Source of the DNA: CAZWVM01 sp964637705
GTDB lineage: Bacteria; UBA8481
Length of the DNA: 15,943 bases
NCBI GenBank assembly: GCA_964637705.1
Contig: CAZWVM010000072.1
Coordinates: 1-15,943 of the forward strand
Reading direction: 5' to 3'
Shown here: piece by piece, positions 5,883-14,600 of the stretch
Layout of the letters: each line of letters opens with the position of its first letter
How positions within the stretch are numbered: position 1 is the stretch's first letter
Program-made: the position numbers and the translations under genes
The notes under the pieces: generated by a model
Seen by the model: only the letters and a program-made list of their open reading frames with translations
The model's database searches: none
What the model was told of the DNA's origin: nothing

Positions 5883-6980
5883 ATGATGGATCAGGTCGCG
5901 GTCGGAGTCCGTCCGACCGGCGTGGTTCCCTTTCAGACGCACGGCGACTTGGAGATGCAATCGTCGATCGCGCGCGGGCATCTCGTGGCGAGCCCCGAGG
6001 ATCGCGGCGAGCGCCTGCTCACCCAACTTTCCGAATCGCTGCAACTCGTCTGCTGTCGTCACACGATGGAGGACGTGCTTCACAGGATTCTCCACTCGTT
6101 GCCGCAATCGATCGGAGTCTCCGCCGCGGCCGTGGTCCTGAAGGACCGCGAGGATTACCTCGTCGTCAAGAGCCGCGTCAACATCTCGGACCGGGCGGCC
6201 GCGGCTCTTCATCGCGGGATCGGTTCCGGCGTCGTGGGACGTCTCTTCTTCACGGACCCCTGGGTCGTCGTGAGGAGCGACGATCCCGTGCAGGATTACG
6301 AGGACCTGATGATCGGGCGGTCCTACCGCGTGGCCGCCGCGGCGCGCATCGCCGCCGAGGAGCAGACGCGCGGCTACCTCGTCGCCTACTGGGACGTGCC
6401 CGCCAGCCCGGACGAGGTCGTGCGCCGCTACCTGCAGGGGCTTGCCGAGGTCTGTGCCCTCGCCCTTCGCCGCACCGAGACCGAGGAGGCCCTGCAGTCC
6501 CTCCAGACGACGGATCCCGAGACGCGGCTGCTCCTCTACCGCGGATTCTGCCGTCGCGTGGGCGAGGAGGTGAACCGAAGCCGTCGCTACGGCACGCCCT
6601 TCTCACTGGCCGTCATGGACATCGACAACTACAAGGAGGTCGTGAACACCTTCGGACCGGCCGCGGGGCGCGAACTGTACAAGGCTCTGGCGGACGAACT
6701 GAGAAATCGCCTCCGCGCCATCGACATTCTCTGCGCTCTCGGGGCCGACGAGTTCATGATCTGCTTTCCGCAGACGGATGCCGAGGGGGCTCGCATCGTC
6801 CTGGAGCGATTCGAGGAGAGCGTGAGATCGCGCGATTTCACGGACCAGGGCGTCCGGACTTCCGTCAGCACGGGTTTCACGACGTGTGCCGGGGACCGCG
6901 AGATCTACGCGATGATCTGGCTGGCGCAGAAGGCCCTGCACCAGGCCCGCGTGTCGGGGAAGAGGCTGGTGATGGCCTAG
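5883..6980 (+). CDS. GAF-GGDEF protein with a degenerate active site
   Basis: 365 residues. I chose the ATG at 5883 because AAGGAG lies about eight bases upstream; the in-frame ATG at 5838 has no such site. Residues about 45-205 form a GAF sensor domain, and 230-365 a GGDEF domain. The metal-binding D246-I-D248 is kept and the signature reads G287-A-D-E-F291. An RxxD inhibitory-site motif (R278-A-I-D281) stands exactly five residues before it. Aligned to PleD (D327, N335, D344, GGEEF at 368), the guanine contacts are lost: N335 is V254 and D344 is R263. The usual GH of the FGH motif is GP. It is therefore probably not an active diguanylate cyclase; it may bind c-di-GMP through the I-site or act as a scaffold. 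No membrane segment is seen. It converges with a PilZ-like gene 9 bases away. Confidence 0.87.
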   Translation: MMDQVAVGVRPTGVVPFQTHGDLEMQSSIARGHLVASPEDRGERLLTQLSESLQLVCCRHTMEDVLHRILHSLPQSIGVSAAAVVLKDREDYLVVKSRVNISDRAAAALHRGIGSGVVGRLFFTDPWVVVRSDDPVQDYEDLMIGRSYRVAAAARIAAEEQTRGYLVAYWDVPASPDEVVRRYLQGLAEVCALALRRTETEEALQSLQTTDPETRLLLYRGFCRRVGEEVNRSRRYGTPFSLAVMDIDNYKEVVNTFGPAAGRELYKALADELRNRLRAIDILCALGADEFMICFPQTDAEGARIVLERFEESVRSRDFTDQGVRTSVSTGFTTCAGDREIYAMIWLAQKALHQARVSGKRLVMA

Positions 6981-6989
6981 AGCCCGGGG

Positions 6990-7958
6990 TCACCTCAAGC
7001 CGCGACGAGCCTGCTTCTGGAGGCGCACCTCGCGGCCGAGATAGAGGTAGTCCTGCAGCGGCAGTTTCTCGAATTCGAAGCGGACGCCGCCCGGCCCGGT
7101 GCGCGCCACGCGCACGGGCGCTTTCAGGACGTGACCGACGTGCCTGAGAGGGATCGTCGCATCCATCCGTTCGTTCGGGTCGAGCCGGGGATGTTCGCTG
7201 ACGTGGAACCCGTCGGTCGTGAGTTCGAGCGGATGGACGACGAGATGTTGTCCCTCGGCCCTTCCCTCGGCGGAGCGCAACTCGACCGCGGTCGCGGTCT
7301 CCTCGGGGGGCCTCACCAGGGGGCCGCGCTCGATCTGCTCGGGATGCGCGAGGAGCACGACGAAGGCCCGTGTGCCCGGTATCCGAGCCACGACGGTCCG
7401 GAAGTGATAGGTCCCGTCCTCGTCCCGCCGGAAGAAGACGTCGACGGCGTCGCCCTCCTTCACGCGGTTCAGCGCGGTCGCGGGGAGTCGCACCGTGAGG
7501 TGCAGTTCGTCGACTCCGATGATGACCGCGGGCCACGTCAGCAGGTTTCGCGAAAGGCGGATGCGCGTGCCGGCCTGGCATTCGCGCGTCGACTCGAGGT
7601 GCCCCGAGCCTTTCGGTGCACGGTAGCCGAGCTTCATTCTCAGACCGTGGATCACCGCCGGCCGCGTGCGCTTCTTGACCAGCTCCGCGACGTGACGCTC
7701 GAAGACGTGGAGCGACGGTACGGCGCCCGTCTCCACGACGAGCCTCTCCCAGAGCTTGCGCTCCTCGGGCGTCAGGCCGCGGCCCTCCGCCTTCCCGGCC
7801 GCGATCTTCAGGAGCCGCGAAAGACCGCGGCGACGCTCGACGAGCGCCGAAAGAACGGTCCACACGACGATCGTCGCGGCCAGCACCGAGACGACGATGA
7901 TGAAGTGCTGGAGGTCGGCCGCGTTGGGCGACTGCCATGCGAAACTCGGGAACTTCAT
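6990..7958 (-). CDS. Membrane-anchored PilZ/YcgR-like protein
   Basis: 322 residues with ATG at 7958 and AAGGAGG upstream. One transmembrane helix lies at about 18-40 (FIIVVSVLAATIVVW), followed by a basic ERRR and a charged helical region to about 110. Residues about 125-205 look like the PilZN/YcgR N-domain (RLPATALNRVKEGDAVDV, then TVVARIPGTRAFVVLLAHP). Residues about 208-315 look like a PilZ beta-barrel. The c-di-GMP loop reads E210-R-G-P-L-V-R216 where family members have QRRxxxR, so the first arginine of RxxxR is Gly212. The D/N-x-S-x-x-G motif appears as LELTTDGF (244-251). The fold assignment is an inference from pattern; the binding site seems degenerate. It converges with the GGDEF gene, suggesting a joint signalling role. 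Confidence 0.65.
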   Translation of the reverse strand: MKFPSFAWQSPNAADLQHFIIVVSVLAATIVVWTVLSALVERRRGLSRLLKIAAGKAEGRGLTPEERKLWERLVVETGAVPSLHVFERHVAELVKKRTRPAVIHGLRMKLGYRAPKGSGHLESTRECQAGTRIRLSRNLLTWPAVIIGVDELHLTVRLPATALNRVKEGDAVDVFFRRDEDGTYHFRTVVARIPGTRAFVVLLAHPEQIERGPLVRPPEETATAVELRSAEGRAEGQHLVVHPLELTTDGFHVSEHPRLDPNERMDATIPLRHVGHVLKAPVRVARTGPGGVRFEFEKLPLQDYLYLGREVRLQKQARRGLR

Positions 7959-8160
7959 GATCCGTCCTCCTTCCCCGTGACCGGTTCTCTTTCTCTGCTC
8001 CCATCCTAATTAGAGGGACGGGTGAAATGCGATGGATGTGTGAATAAAACACAGAAATACAAGCGTCTGCGGGTGAATTCGTACCGAAATCATCTCGATA
8101 TGAATGAAAGGTGACAGATCGTTTGTACCGGGGGATACGGATGCACGGCCCGAGGTGGAT
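7959..8160. other. Intergenic region with a short inverted repeat
   Basis: About 200 bases between the PilZ-like gene start and the PorV-like gene stop, both on the minus strand. It is richer in A and T than the surrounding genes, especially at 8000-8115. A TGTGT-N7-ACACA inverted repeat sits at 8037-8053, about 80 bases upstream of the PilZ-like start codon, and could be an operator. I found no convincing terminator for the upstream cassette and no RNA gene. Confidence 0.35.
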
Positions 8161-9090
8161 TCAGAAACGATAGGTGAGCGAAACCCTGTGATTGTCTCCG
8201 AAGGATCCGAACGGGATGAAGGCGTAGTCGAGCGTGAAGCCGGAGATCGAAACGCCGAGCCCGGCCGTGAAACCGTTCTCCACGTCATTCGATCCGTCGT
8301 AGCCGGCGCGCAGGGCCAGCATGGATCCGAAAGGCTTCAACTCCGCGCCTCCCCGGAACTCCACGTCCTCGTGGATCACTTTCTCGCCGGCTGCGAAGAT
8401 GTTGAGGCGGTCGTCGAAGAGCGTCACGCGCGCGCCGAATTGGCCGGTGAGAGGGAGGTCCTCCTCGAGTCGGTCGAAGGTCAAGTCCGTGCCGAGGTTT
8501 TTCACCACCAGGCCGATCGTCACCGGGAACTCGGGGGAGAGCCGTGCCTCGAGACCGATGTCCGCGGCGAAGGCGGAAGCCGTCGCGTCGTCGAGTTCCG
8601 AATGAACGATCTTCGCCGCGACGCCCACGTCGAGCATCTCCGTCAGTCGTCGCCCCGCGGCCATCCCGCCCGCAAGGTCGCGGGCCGCGAAGGAGCCCGC
8701 GCGGTTCACCGTGACGAAGGCGCCGGCGGTCGAGAGCGTGGTGCGGTCCTGGCGGCCGTAGTCGAGGTACGAGACGAAGGCGGCGATGCCGGTCTTCTCC
8801 CCGAGGGGCTGGGCGTAGCCGAGTGTGCCCTGGTCGATGCCCTCGACGAGCGCCTGGTATGACCCGGCGATCTCGCGGTTCGAAAGGCGCGCCAGCCCGG
8901 CCGGGTTGTACCAGGCGGCGTCGACGCCGCGCGCGCCCGCGGGCATGGCGCCTCCGAGAGCCGGCACCCGCGCTCCGAAGCCGAGGCGGAGGATCTCGGC
9001 GGAGGTGGAACCGGAGGAGCGGGAGGCGGCCCGGGCGGGTATGGAACCACAGAGGCACAGGGACACGGAGGCAATCCACAGGCAGAGCAT
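8161..9090 (-). CDS. PorV/PorQ-family outer-membrane beta-barrel protein
   Basis: 309 residues. The open frame extends much further upstream, but ATG 9090 gives a clean signal peptide (MLCLWIASVSLCLCGSIPARA) and leaves an 89-bp gap to the preceding gene. AGGCGG lies just before it. The mature part has family features of PorV/UPF0164 proteins: a GFGARVPALGGAMPAGA segment, W60-YNPAGLA, then alternating beta strands ending in a C-terminal Tyr-Arg-Phe (LTYRF), typical of an outer-membrane barrel. In type IX secretion PorV shuttles CTD-bearing cargo to the surface-attachment machinery. Here it lies downstream of a gene encoding a CTD-like sorting domain, which supports a related role, though other PorV/PorQ-like proteins have unknown tasks. 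The signal peptide core overlaps a dispersed-repeat-like sequence (9044-9071). Confidence 0.84.
   Translation of the reverse strand: MLCLWIASVSLCLCGSIPARAASRSSGSTSAEILRLGFGARVPALGGAMPAGARGVDAAWYNPAGLARLSNREIAGSYQALVEGIDQGTLGYAQPLGEKTGIAAFVSYLDYGRQDRTTLSTAGAFVTVNRAGSFAARDLAGGMAAGRRLTEMLDVGVAAKIVHSELDDATASAFAADIGLEARLSPEFPVTIGLVVKNLGTDLTFDRLEEDLPLTGQFGARVTLFDDRLNIFAAGEKVIHEDVEFRGGAELKPFGSMLALRAGYDGSNDVENGFTAGLGVSISGFTLDYAFIPFGSFGDNHRVSLTYRF
9044..9071. repeat. Dispersed-repeat-like CACAGAGGCACAGGGACACGG sequence inside a signal peptide
   Basis: The plus strand reads CCACAGAGGCACAGGGACAC around 9048-9067. This resembles a short sequence I recall scattered through genomes of several phyla with large environmental genomes, usually translated as HRGTEAQR-like or SLCLCG-like peptides. 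Here its complement encodes SVSLCLCGS of the PorV-like signal peptide. Only one clear copy is in this window, so calling it a repeat rests on memory and not on copies seen here. Confidence 0.4.
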
Positions 9091-9179
9091 CCACCGCCTG
9101 AGAAGGAGCCTGGATGCGCGGCGGCCCGGGAATGCGCGACTCCGCGTCTCCGATCCTCCGCGGATCAACGGGTTCGTTC

Positions 9180-11588
9180 TCACCGGATCACCGTCAGCTT
9201 CCCGGTCTTGACGTCGCCCGAGGCGAGGTCGTGGATACGGTAGAGGTAGACGCCCGAGGCGACTTCGCGGCCGTCCTGGTTGCGCGCGTCCCACTGGATC
9301 TGCCCGGTCGAGTTCTGCGTCTCGAATCGCATCACCCGTCGACCCGTCACCGTGAAGACCTCGATCCGGACGGCGGCCGGCAGGTTCGAGAAGTAGATGC
9401 CCGTGCCCGGCGCGCCCGTGTAGGGGAGTCCGGTCGCGGGATTGCCGTCGTTCGGACGATACGGGTTCGGACCGACGGTCATGCCGAGGAGGTTCGCGGC
9501 GGCCGCGACGCCGGTCAGGCGGAAGATCGAGAAGCGCGTGGTCGTCGTTTGAATCCAGCCAGCCGTGGCCGGGGTCGGGTCCTGCGAGGCGGTCGTTGTC
9601 ATCATCTCCCACGATGAGCCCGATGTTCCCGGGTGGCGCATGATCTTGAGCGTGTTCCACCGGATGAGCGTCCCGTCCACGTAGCCGTCCTGGTTGTCGT
9701 CGCGGAAGGTGAGGGTCACGGTCGCCGCGAGCCCGCCGGCGAGCTGGGTGTCGCCGCTGGAGAGGCGGACCTCCAGCGCGTCCCACGTGGCGCGCTCGGT
9801 CGGAGAGGTGAGAAGCGAGTCGTAGGAACTCGCGGTCCGGATCGAGACGATGACGTAGACGCTCGCGGTGTCGGTGGCGCCGGGGAAGGCGCCCGGCGGG
9901 ATGACGACGACGGTCGTCTGGGTGTCGAGAACGTTCGTCAGCGAGAAGGTCTCCCGGGTGCCGGCACTGATGATCCGGCCGTATTCGTAGCCGTTCTCGA
10001 GGAGATTCGCCACGACGGTCGGGGATTCCGCGGTCGCGTCGACGATGCGGACCGTGTTCACGCCGGCCGTGAGCACGCTCGTCTCCCCGGCGCGATCCGT
10101 CACGATGATGCGGAGGTCGTAGGTGTCGGCCGAGAGCGTCGACGGATTCCAGACGAAGCGGTACTGCCCGTCCTCCGTCTTCGCCTCGCTCGCGGCGATC
10201 GGGTTCGCGTTGCCGGTGATGTCGGTCCGCGCCGTCATGCTCGTCCACGCGCCCGCCGGAGCGACGCGAGCCTGGAATGTCATCGTGACGGCCGAATCGA
10301 TCTGCGCGGTCGTGCCTGTGAGAGACGCCAGGACCGGCACGATCGAATCGCCCCGGCGGAATCTCGTCCCGGACGCCGGTTCCGTGATCACGGCGTTCGC
10401 CACCGTTTGCGGCGTCGTCCGCGCCGTCGCGACGGCCGATACGCCTGCGCCGGCGTTGCCCTGCGAGTCGGCGGTGGAGACGAGGAAGCGGTACTCGCGG
10501 CCGTGGGCGAGAACGGAGGTGAGGACCGAGTAGGAGGAGGCGCCGCTCGAGAGGACGAGGGCGTACAGGGTGTCGGCCACCGTCGCGAGGCCGGAGTCCC
10601 AGTAGAGATTGTACTGGGCGACGTCGAGAGACGGGGACTTCTCCCAGGTCACGATGAGCGCGCCGGTCTCGAGCGACGTCACCCGGAAGTTCGACGGCGG
10701 CAGGGGCGCCGTCGTCTCCGAGGGCGCCGACTTCACGAAGCTCTCGGCGCTCGACCAGGCGCTCACGTTTCCGAGCGTGTCGCGCGTTTGCATGCGCCAC
10801 CACCAGGTCGTGTTCGCGGTGAAGAGATGCACGGGCCGCGTCTCGGTCGCCGGGACGACCTGCCAGAGGTCCACGACCGGCGTGTCGAGGTTGGCGACGG
10901 TGTCCTTCGCGACCTGGAGGCGGTAATCCTGGAGCGGGGGACGACCCGAGGTCGAGCCGGCGCCCCACTGAAAGAGCCGCGACGTCAGGGGAGAGGTCTC
11001 ACCGTTCCGGGGCGTGGTCGGAGTCGGCGGGGTGAGGGTGTAGAGGCGGAGAGCCGAGTCGCCGACGGTGCGGCTGTTGGAGCGGACATCGGAGGCGATG
11101 ACGCGCCAGGCGTAGGTTTCGTTGGCGGGCAGGACGGCGGTGAGGGAGGTCGCATTCGTGACCGTCGAATCCACGACGCGGGCGCCGGCCATGTCGGTGT
11201 CGACGATGAGGCGGTAGGTGATCGGGGGGGAGGAATCGGTGGCGGCGCTCCACGAGAAGGTGACCGAGGTGCCGGTCGTGTCGGTCGATTCGGCGGGGGC
11301 GAGGAGCGTGAAGGGCGCGGGCGGGGCGGTGTCGTGCTGCCCGAGCAGGAAGGCGGTGAGGCCGTCGGTGATGGACTGCGGCGCGGCGATGGTGCGCCCC
11401 GCCACGGGAGAGCCGACCGTGAAGTAGCTGACGGTGCCCCCCGAGGAGACGCGGCCGCCGCCGGAGGTGTGCACGACGCGCACGGCTTGAGCGGTGTCGC
11501 GGGCGGTTCCGGAAAGCTGGGCGGCGGCGGGGAGAGCGAAGCAGGCCGCGAGACACAGAGACAGGGTGAAGCGCGCTGTGGATTTCAT
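9180..11588 (-). CDS. Secreted fibronectin-III protein with FlgD-like/type-9-sorting C-terminus
   Basis: 802 residues from ATG 11588, which gives a signal peptide (MKSTARFTLSLCLAACFALPAAAQ) with GAGGA about nine bases upstream. An ATG 39 bases earlier would add a charged, non-signal leader. After an N-terminal GGGRVSSGGTVSYFTVGSP segment come three fibronectin-III/Ig-like repeats over about 75-390 (WRVIASD, WWWRMQTRD, YRFLVSTAD edges). A further Ig-like domain follows to about 530. A calcium-loop-like DDNQDGYVDG lies near residue 640. The end has the FlgD/T9SS-type sorting pattern: GPNPYRPNDG, RIEVFTVTGRRVMRF, WDARNQDGREVASGVYLYRI and a final GKLTVIR. It is probably exported across the outer membrane and retained at the surface. 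It sits between a repeat-rich surface protein (51-bp gap) and a PorV-like gene. Confidence 0.85.
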   Translation of the reverse strand: MKSTARFTLSLCLAACFALPAAAQLSGTARDTAQAVRVVHTSGGGRVSSGGTVSYFTVGSPVAGRTIAAPQSITDGLTAFLLGQHDTAPPAPFTLLAPAESTDTTGTSVTFSWSAATDSSPPITYRLIVDTDMAGARVVDSTVTNATSLTAVLPANETYAWRVIASDVRSNSRTVGDSALRLYTLTPPTPTTPRNGETSPLTSRLFQWGAGSTSGRPPLQDYRLQVAKDTVANLDTPVVDLWQVVPATETRPVHLFTANTTWWWRMQTRDTLGNVSAWSSAESFVKSAPSETTAPLPPSNFRVTSLETGALIVTWEKSPSLDVAQYNLYWDSGLATVADTLYALVLSSGASSYSVLTSVLAHGREYRFLVSTADSQGNAGAGVSAVATARTTPQTVANAVITEPASGTRFRRGDSIVPVLASLTGTTAQIDSAVTMTFQARVAPAGAWTSMTARTDITGNANPIAASEAKTEDGQYRFVWNPSTLSADTYDLRIIVTDRAGETSVLTAGVNTVRIVDATAESPTVVANLLENGYEYGRIISAGTRETFSLTNVLDTQTTVVVIPPGAFPGATDTASVYVIVSIRTASSYDSLLTSPTERATWDALEVRLSSGDTQLAGGLAATVTLTFRDDNQDGYVDGTLIRWNTLKIMRHPGTSGSSWEMMTTTASQDPTPATAGWIQTTTTRFSIFRLTGVAAAANLLGMTVGPNPYRPNDGNPATGLPYTGAPGTGIYFSNLPAAVRIEVFTVTGRRVMRFETQNSTGQIQWDARNQDGREVASGVYLYRIHDLASGDVKTGKLTVIR

Positions 11589-11639
11589 GGAAACAAGTCC
11601 TCGCGCCTTCCTCTCACCGTCCTTCATGCTCCTCGACCT

Positions 11640-14600
11640 CTATCTCGCCTCCAACGCTTCGATTCGTCTCATCATCTCCGCGATCGACATCTTCAGCGCC
11701 ACGTTCTCCGCTTCGAGCCGATCGAGTTCCACCACGACCGTCGCGCCGCCGTTCTCGAGGTAGCGCTCCAGCGCCTCGACGTCGACCTCCGGGTTCGTGC
11801 CCGAGGGCGCGATGTGGACAAGCTTCTGGCCCGTGAGCCGCTCGACGAGCCGAACGACCTTGAGCATGTCGACGTTGATCGTGCCGCCGAGTCGCTCGTT
11901 CATGCTCCAGAAGGACCAGGAGAGCGGTTCGGAGCGGGGCGCGATCGAGAAGTCATGCGGCGAGAGGCAGGTGACGTTGCCGTTCTCGTCGCGGACCATC
12001 AACTCCGCTCCAAAACCGGTATCGGTGGCGTACAGGCATATGGCGTCATCGAAGGATCCGATGGGCTTGGGGTATGTATTCCACGCCCCGTCGAAGAATG
12101 AGTTCGTTTTCATGACGAGGAAGCCGCTGTCCACCAGAAGGTTCGCGTTGTAGATCCGGACGGTATCCCACAGAGAGGCCGCTGTACCGGCCACTTCCAG
12201 CACGTGGTTCGATGCGTTCGTGCCGATGCTCACGCGGTTGTTCGCGGCGTCGACGATGAAGGTGTTGCCGTCGACCCTCATGCCGGAGTCCACCCTGATG
12301 CCGCCCACGACGTGCAGGCTGTCCACGGGCGTGTTCGTGCCGATTCCCACTTCCGTTCCCGCCGGCACGAAGAGACTGTCTCCGGATGCGCCTGACCACG
12401 GGCTCGAGGGCAACCCCGTCAACCCGGTGCCCGAGCCGACGAAGGCGGTGGCCGTGACCGTGCCGTTCACGCCGAGGGCCGAGACGGGGGCGTTCGAGTC
12501 GATGCCGATGCGGTTGTCGGTGCTGTTGATGACCAGCGTCGGGGAGTCGAAACCCATGTTGCCGCCGGAGAGGTTGATCCCGTCCACGTCGTAAAGGTCC
12601 ATGCCCCGACCCCAGGTTCCGCGGATGTAGTGGAAGGGATCGCCGTAGCGGATCTCGACGGAGTCACCGAGGCTGTCCCACGTGGCGGGTCGGAGATAGA
12701 GGCCGACGCCGCCGTCCTGCGGCAGGGCGACGTGCAGGCGTTCCTGGGGCGTCTTCGTCCCGATCCCGACCCGGTCGTTGGGATGGTCCACGATGAAGGT
12801 CGGATCGTCGATGGCGAAGGAGTCGAGCGTGGTCCCGGTGCGGTGGATCCGGAAGACCGGGTTCCAGGCCGACCAGGCGTCGTCCGTGGCGAGGAACTCG
12901 AAGGCGCCGCCTTCCCCCTTCAACAGCCAGCGCTGCTCGTTCGCCGGCGCGTCGGATTCCTCGATGAGGAGGTTGTCGCCGTAGCCGCGCAGGTGGAGGA
13001 AGGCGATTGGGGCACCGGCCACGTTGATCCCGACGCGGTCGGCCGCGGCATCGACGCGGAAGAGAGGGGAGTCGACGGAGAAGGAGCCGACGACGGACAA
13101 GCTGTCCGCGGGCACGCTCGTCCCGATCCCGATCCGATTGTTCGCGGCGTCCACCACCAGGGTCGGCGAGTCCACGTTCAGTTGGGAGCGAGCGGCCGCA
13201 ACCGAATCGCCGAGCAGCGCGTCCGTGTACGTGATCATCTGCGCCCGCGTCAGCGTATCGCCCGAGACTCGCGTGATGGGCAGGGCGCCCGACGTCGAGT
13301 CGACAAGGTTCACGGTCAGCGTCAGCACCTCGAGTCGCGTGATCGTGTCGCCGGAAATACGCGTCAGGGGCAGGGCTCCGGAGGTGGAGTCCGCGAGGCT
13401 CACCGATCCGTTGACGCGTGCGGCCGGGAGGGAGCCGGTGGTGGAATCGACGAGGGACCAGGTGAGGGCGCGGGCCTGGGCGCCGGTGATCGTGTCGCCG
13501 AAGACGCGGGTGAAGGGAAGCGCCTGGACGGTCGAGTCCGTGAGGCGCACGGCGTCGAGACGCGTGGAGAGCGCGGCATCGGCGTTGGTGACGGCCGTGC
13601 CGGTGACGGTGTCGCCGGAGACGCGGGTGAGGGGCAGGGCTCCGGAGGTGGAGTCCGCGAGGCTCACCGACCCGTTCACGCGGGCGGCCGGGAGGGAGCC
13701 GGTGGTGGAATCGACGAGGGACCAGGTGAGGGCGCGAGCCTGGGCGCCGGTGATCGTATCGCCGGAGATCCGGGTGACCGGAAGCGCGCCGGTCGTCGAA
13801 TCGACGAGGCTGATCGCGCCGTTCACTCGTGAGACCGGGAGCGAGGCCGTCGTGGAATCGGCCAGGTGGATGGGGCCGACGATGTTCGGGGCGTTGACCG
13901 TCGACGCGCTCACGCCGGTGAGAGCCGAACCCGATCCAACGAAGGCGCGAGCCGTCACGGTGTCGAGGGCCAGGACCGAACCGCCGACCGAAAGGGCGGC
14001 CGCCGGCGCGCTCGAATCGATGCCGACGCGGTTGTTGGCTGCGTCGACGACGAGCGTCGGAGAGTCGACGTTCAATTGGCTTCGCGCCGCGGAGACAGAG
14101 TCGCCGGCGATGGTTCCGATGGTGGAATCCGCGAGGTTGACCCGCGTCGTCAGCACTTCCAGCCGCGTGATCGTGTCGCCGGAGACGCGGGTGAGGGGCA
14201 AGGCGCCGGAGGTGGAGTCCGCGAGGCTCACCGACCCGTTGACGCGTGCGGCCGGGAGGGAGCCGGTGGTGGAGTCGACGAGGGACCAGGTGAGCGCGCG
14301 GGCCTGGGCGCCGGTGATCGTGTCGCCGGAAATCCGGGTGACCGGAAGCGCGCCGGTCGTCGAATCGACGAGGTTGATCGCGCCGTTCACTCGTGCGACC
14401 GGGAGCGAGGCCGTCGTGGAATCGGCCAGGTGGATGGGGCCGTTGATGTTCGGGGCGTTGACCGACGACGCGCTCACGCCGGTGAGAGCCGAACCCGATC
14501 CGACGAAGACGCGCGCCGTCACGGTGTCGAGGGCGAGGACCGAGCCGCCGACCGAGAGGGCGGCCGCCGGCGCGCTCGAATCGATGCCGACGCGGTTGTT

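Noticed and set aside
5052..6212. Minus-strand open frame of 386 residues across the GH99-like and GGDEF genes
   Set aside because: It spans two plus-strand genes with recognised motifs and a terminator between them; the product has no coherent pattern.
9091..10968. Upstream extension of the PorV-like frame
   Set aside because: The extension lies antisense-frame within the fibronectin/CTD gene and is low-complexity; the signal peptide begins at 9090.
9633..12101. Plus-strand open frame of 822 residues
   Set aside because: It runs across two minus-strand genes with clear domains and consists of low-complexity Arg/Gly/Glu/Asp-rich sequence without a start signal.
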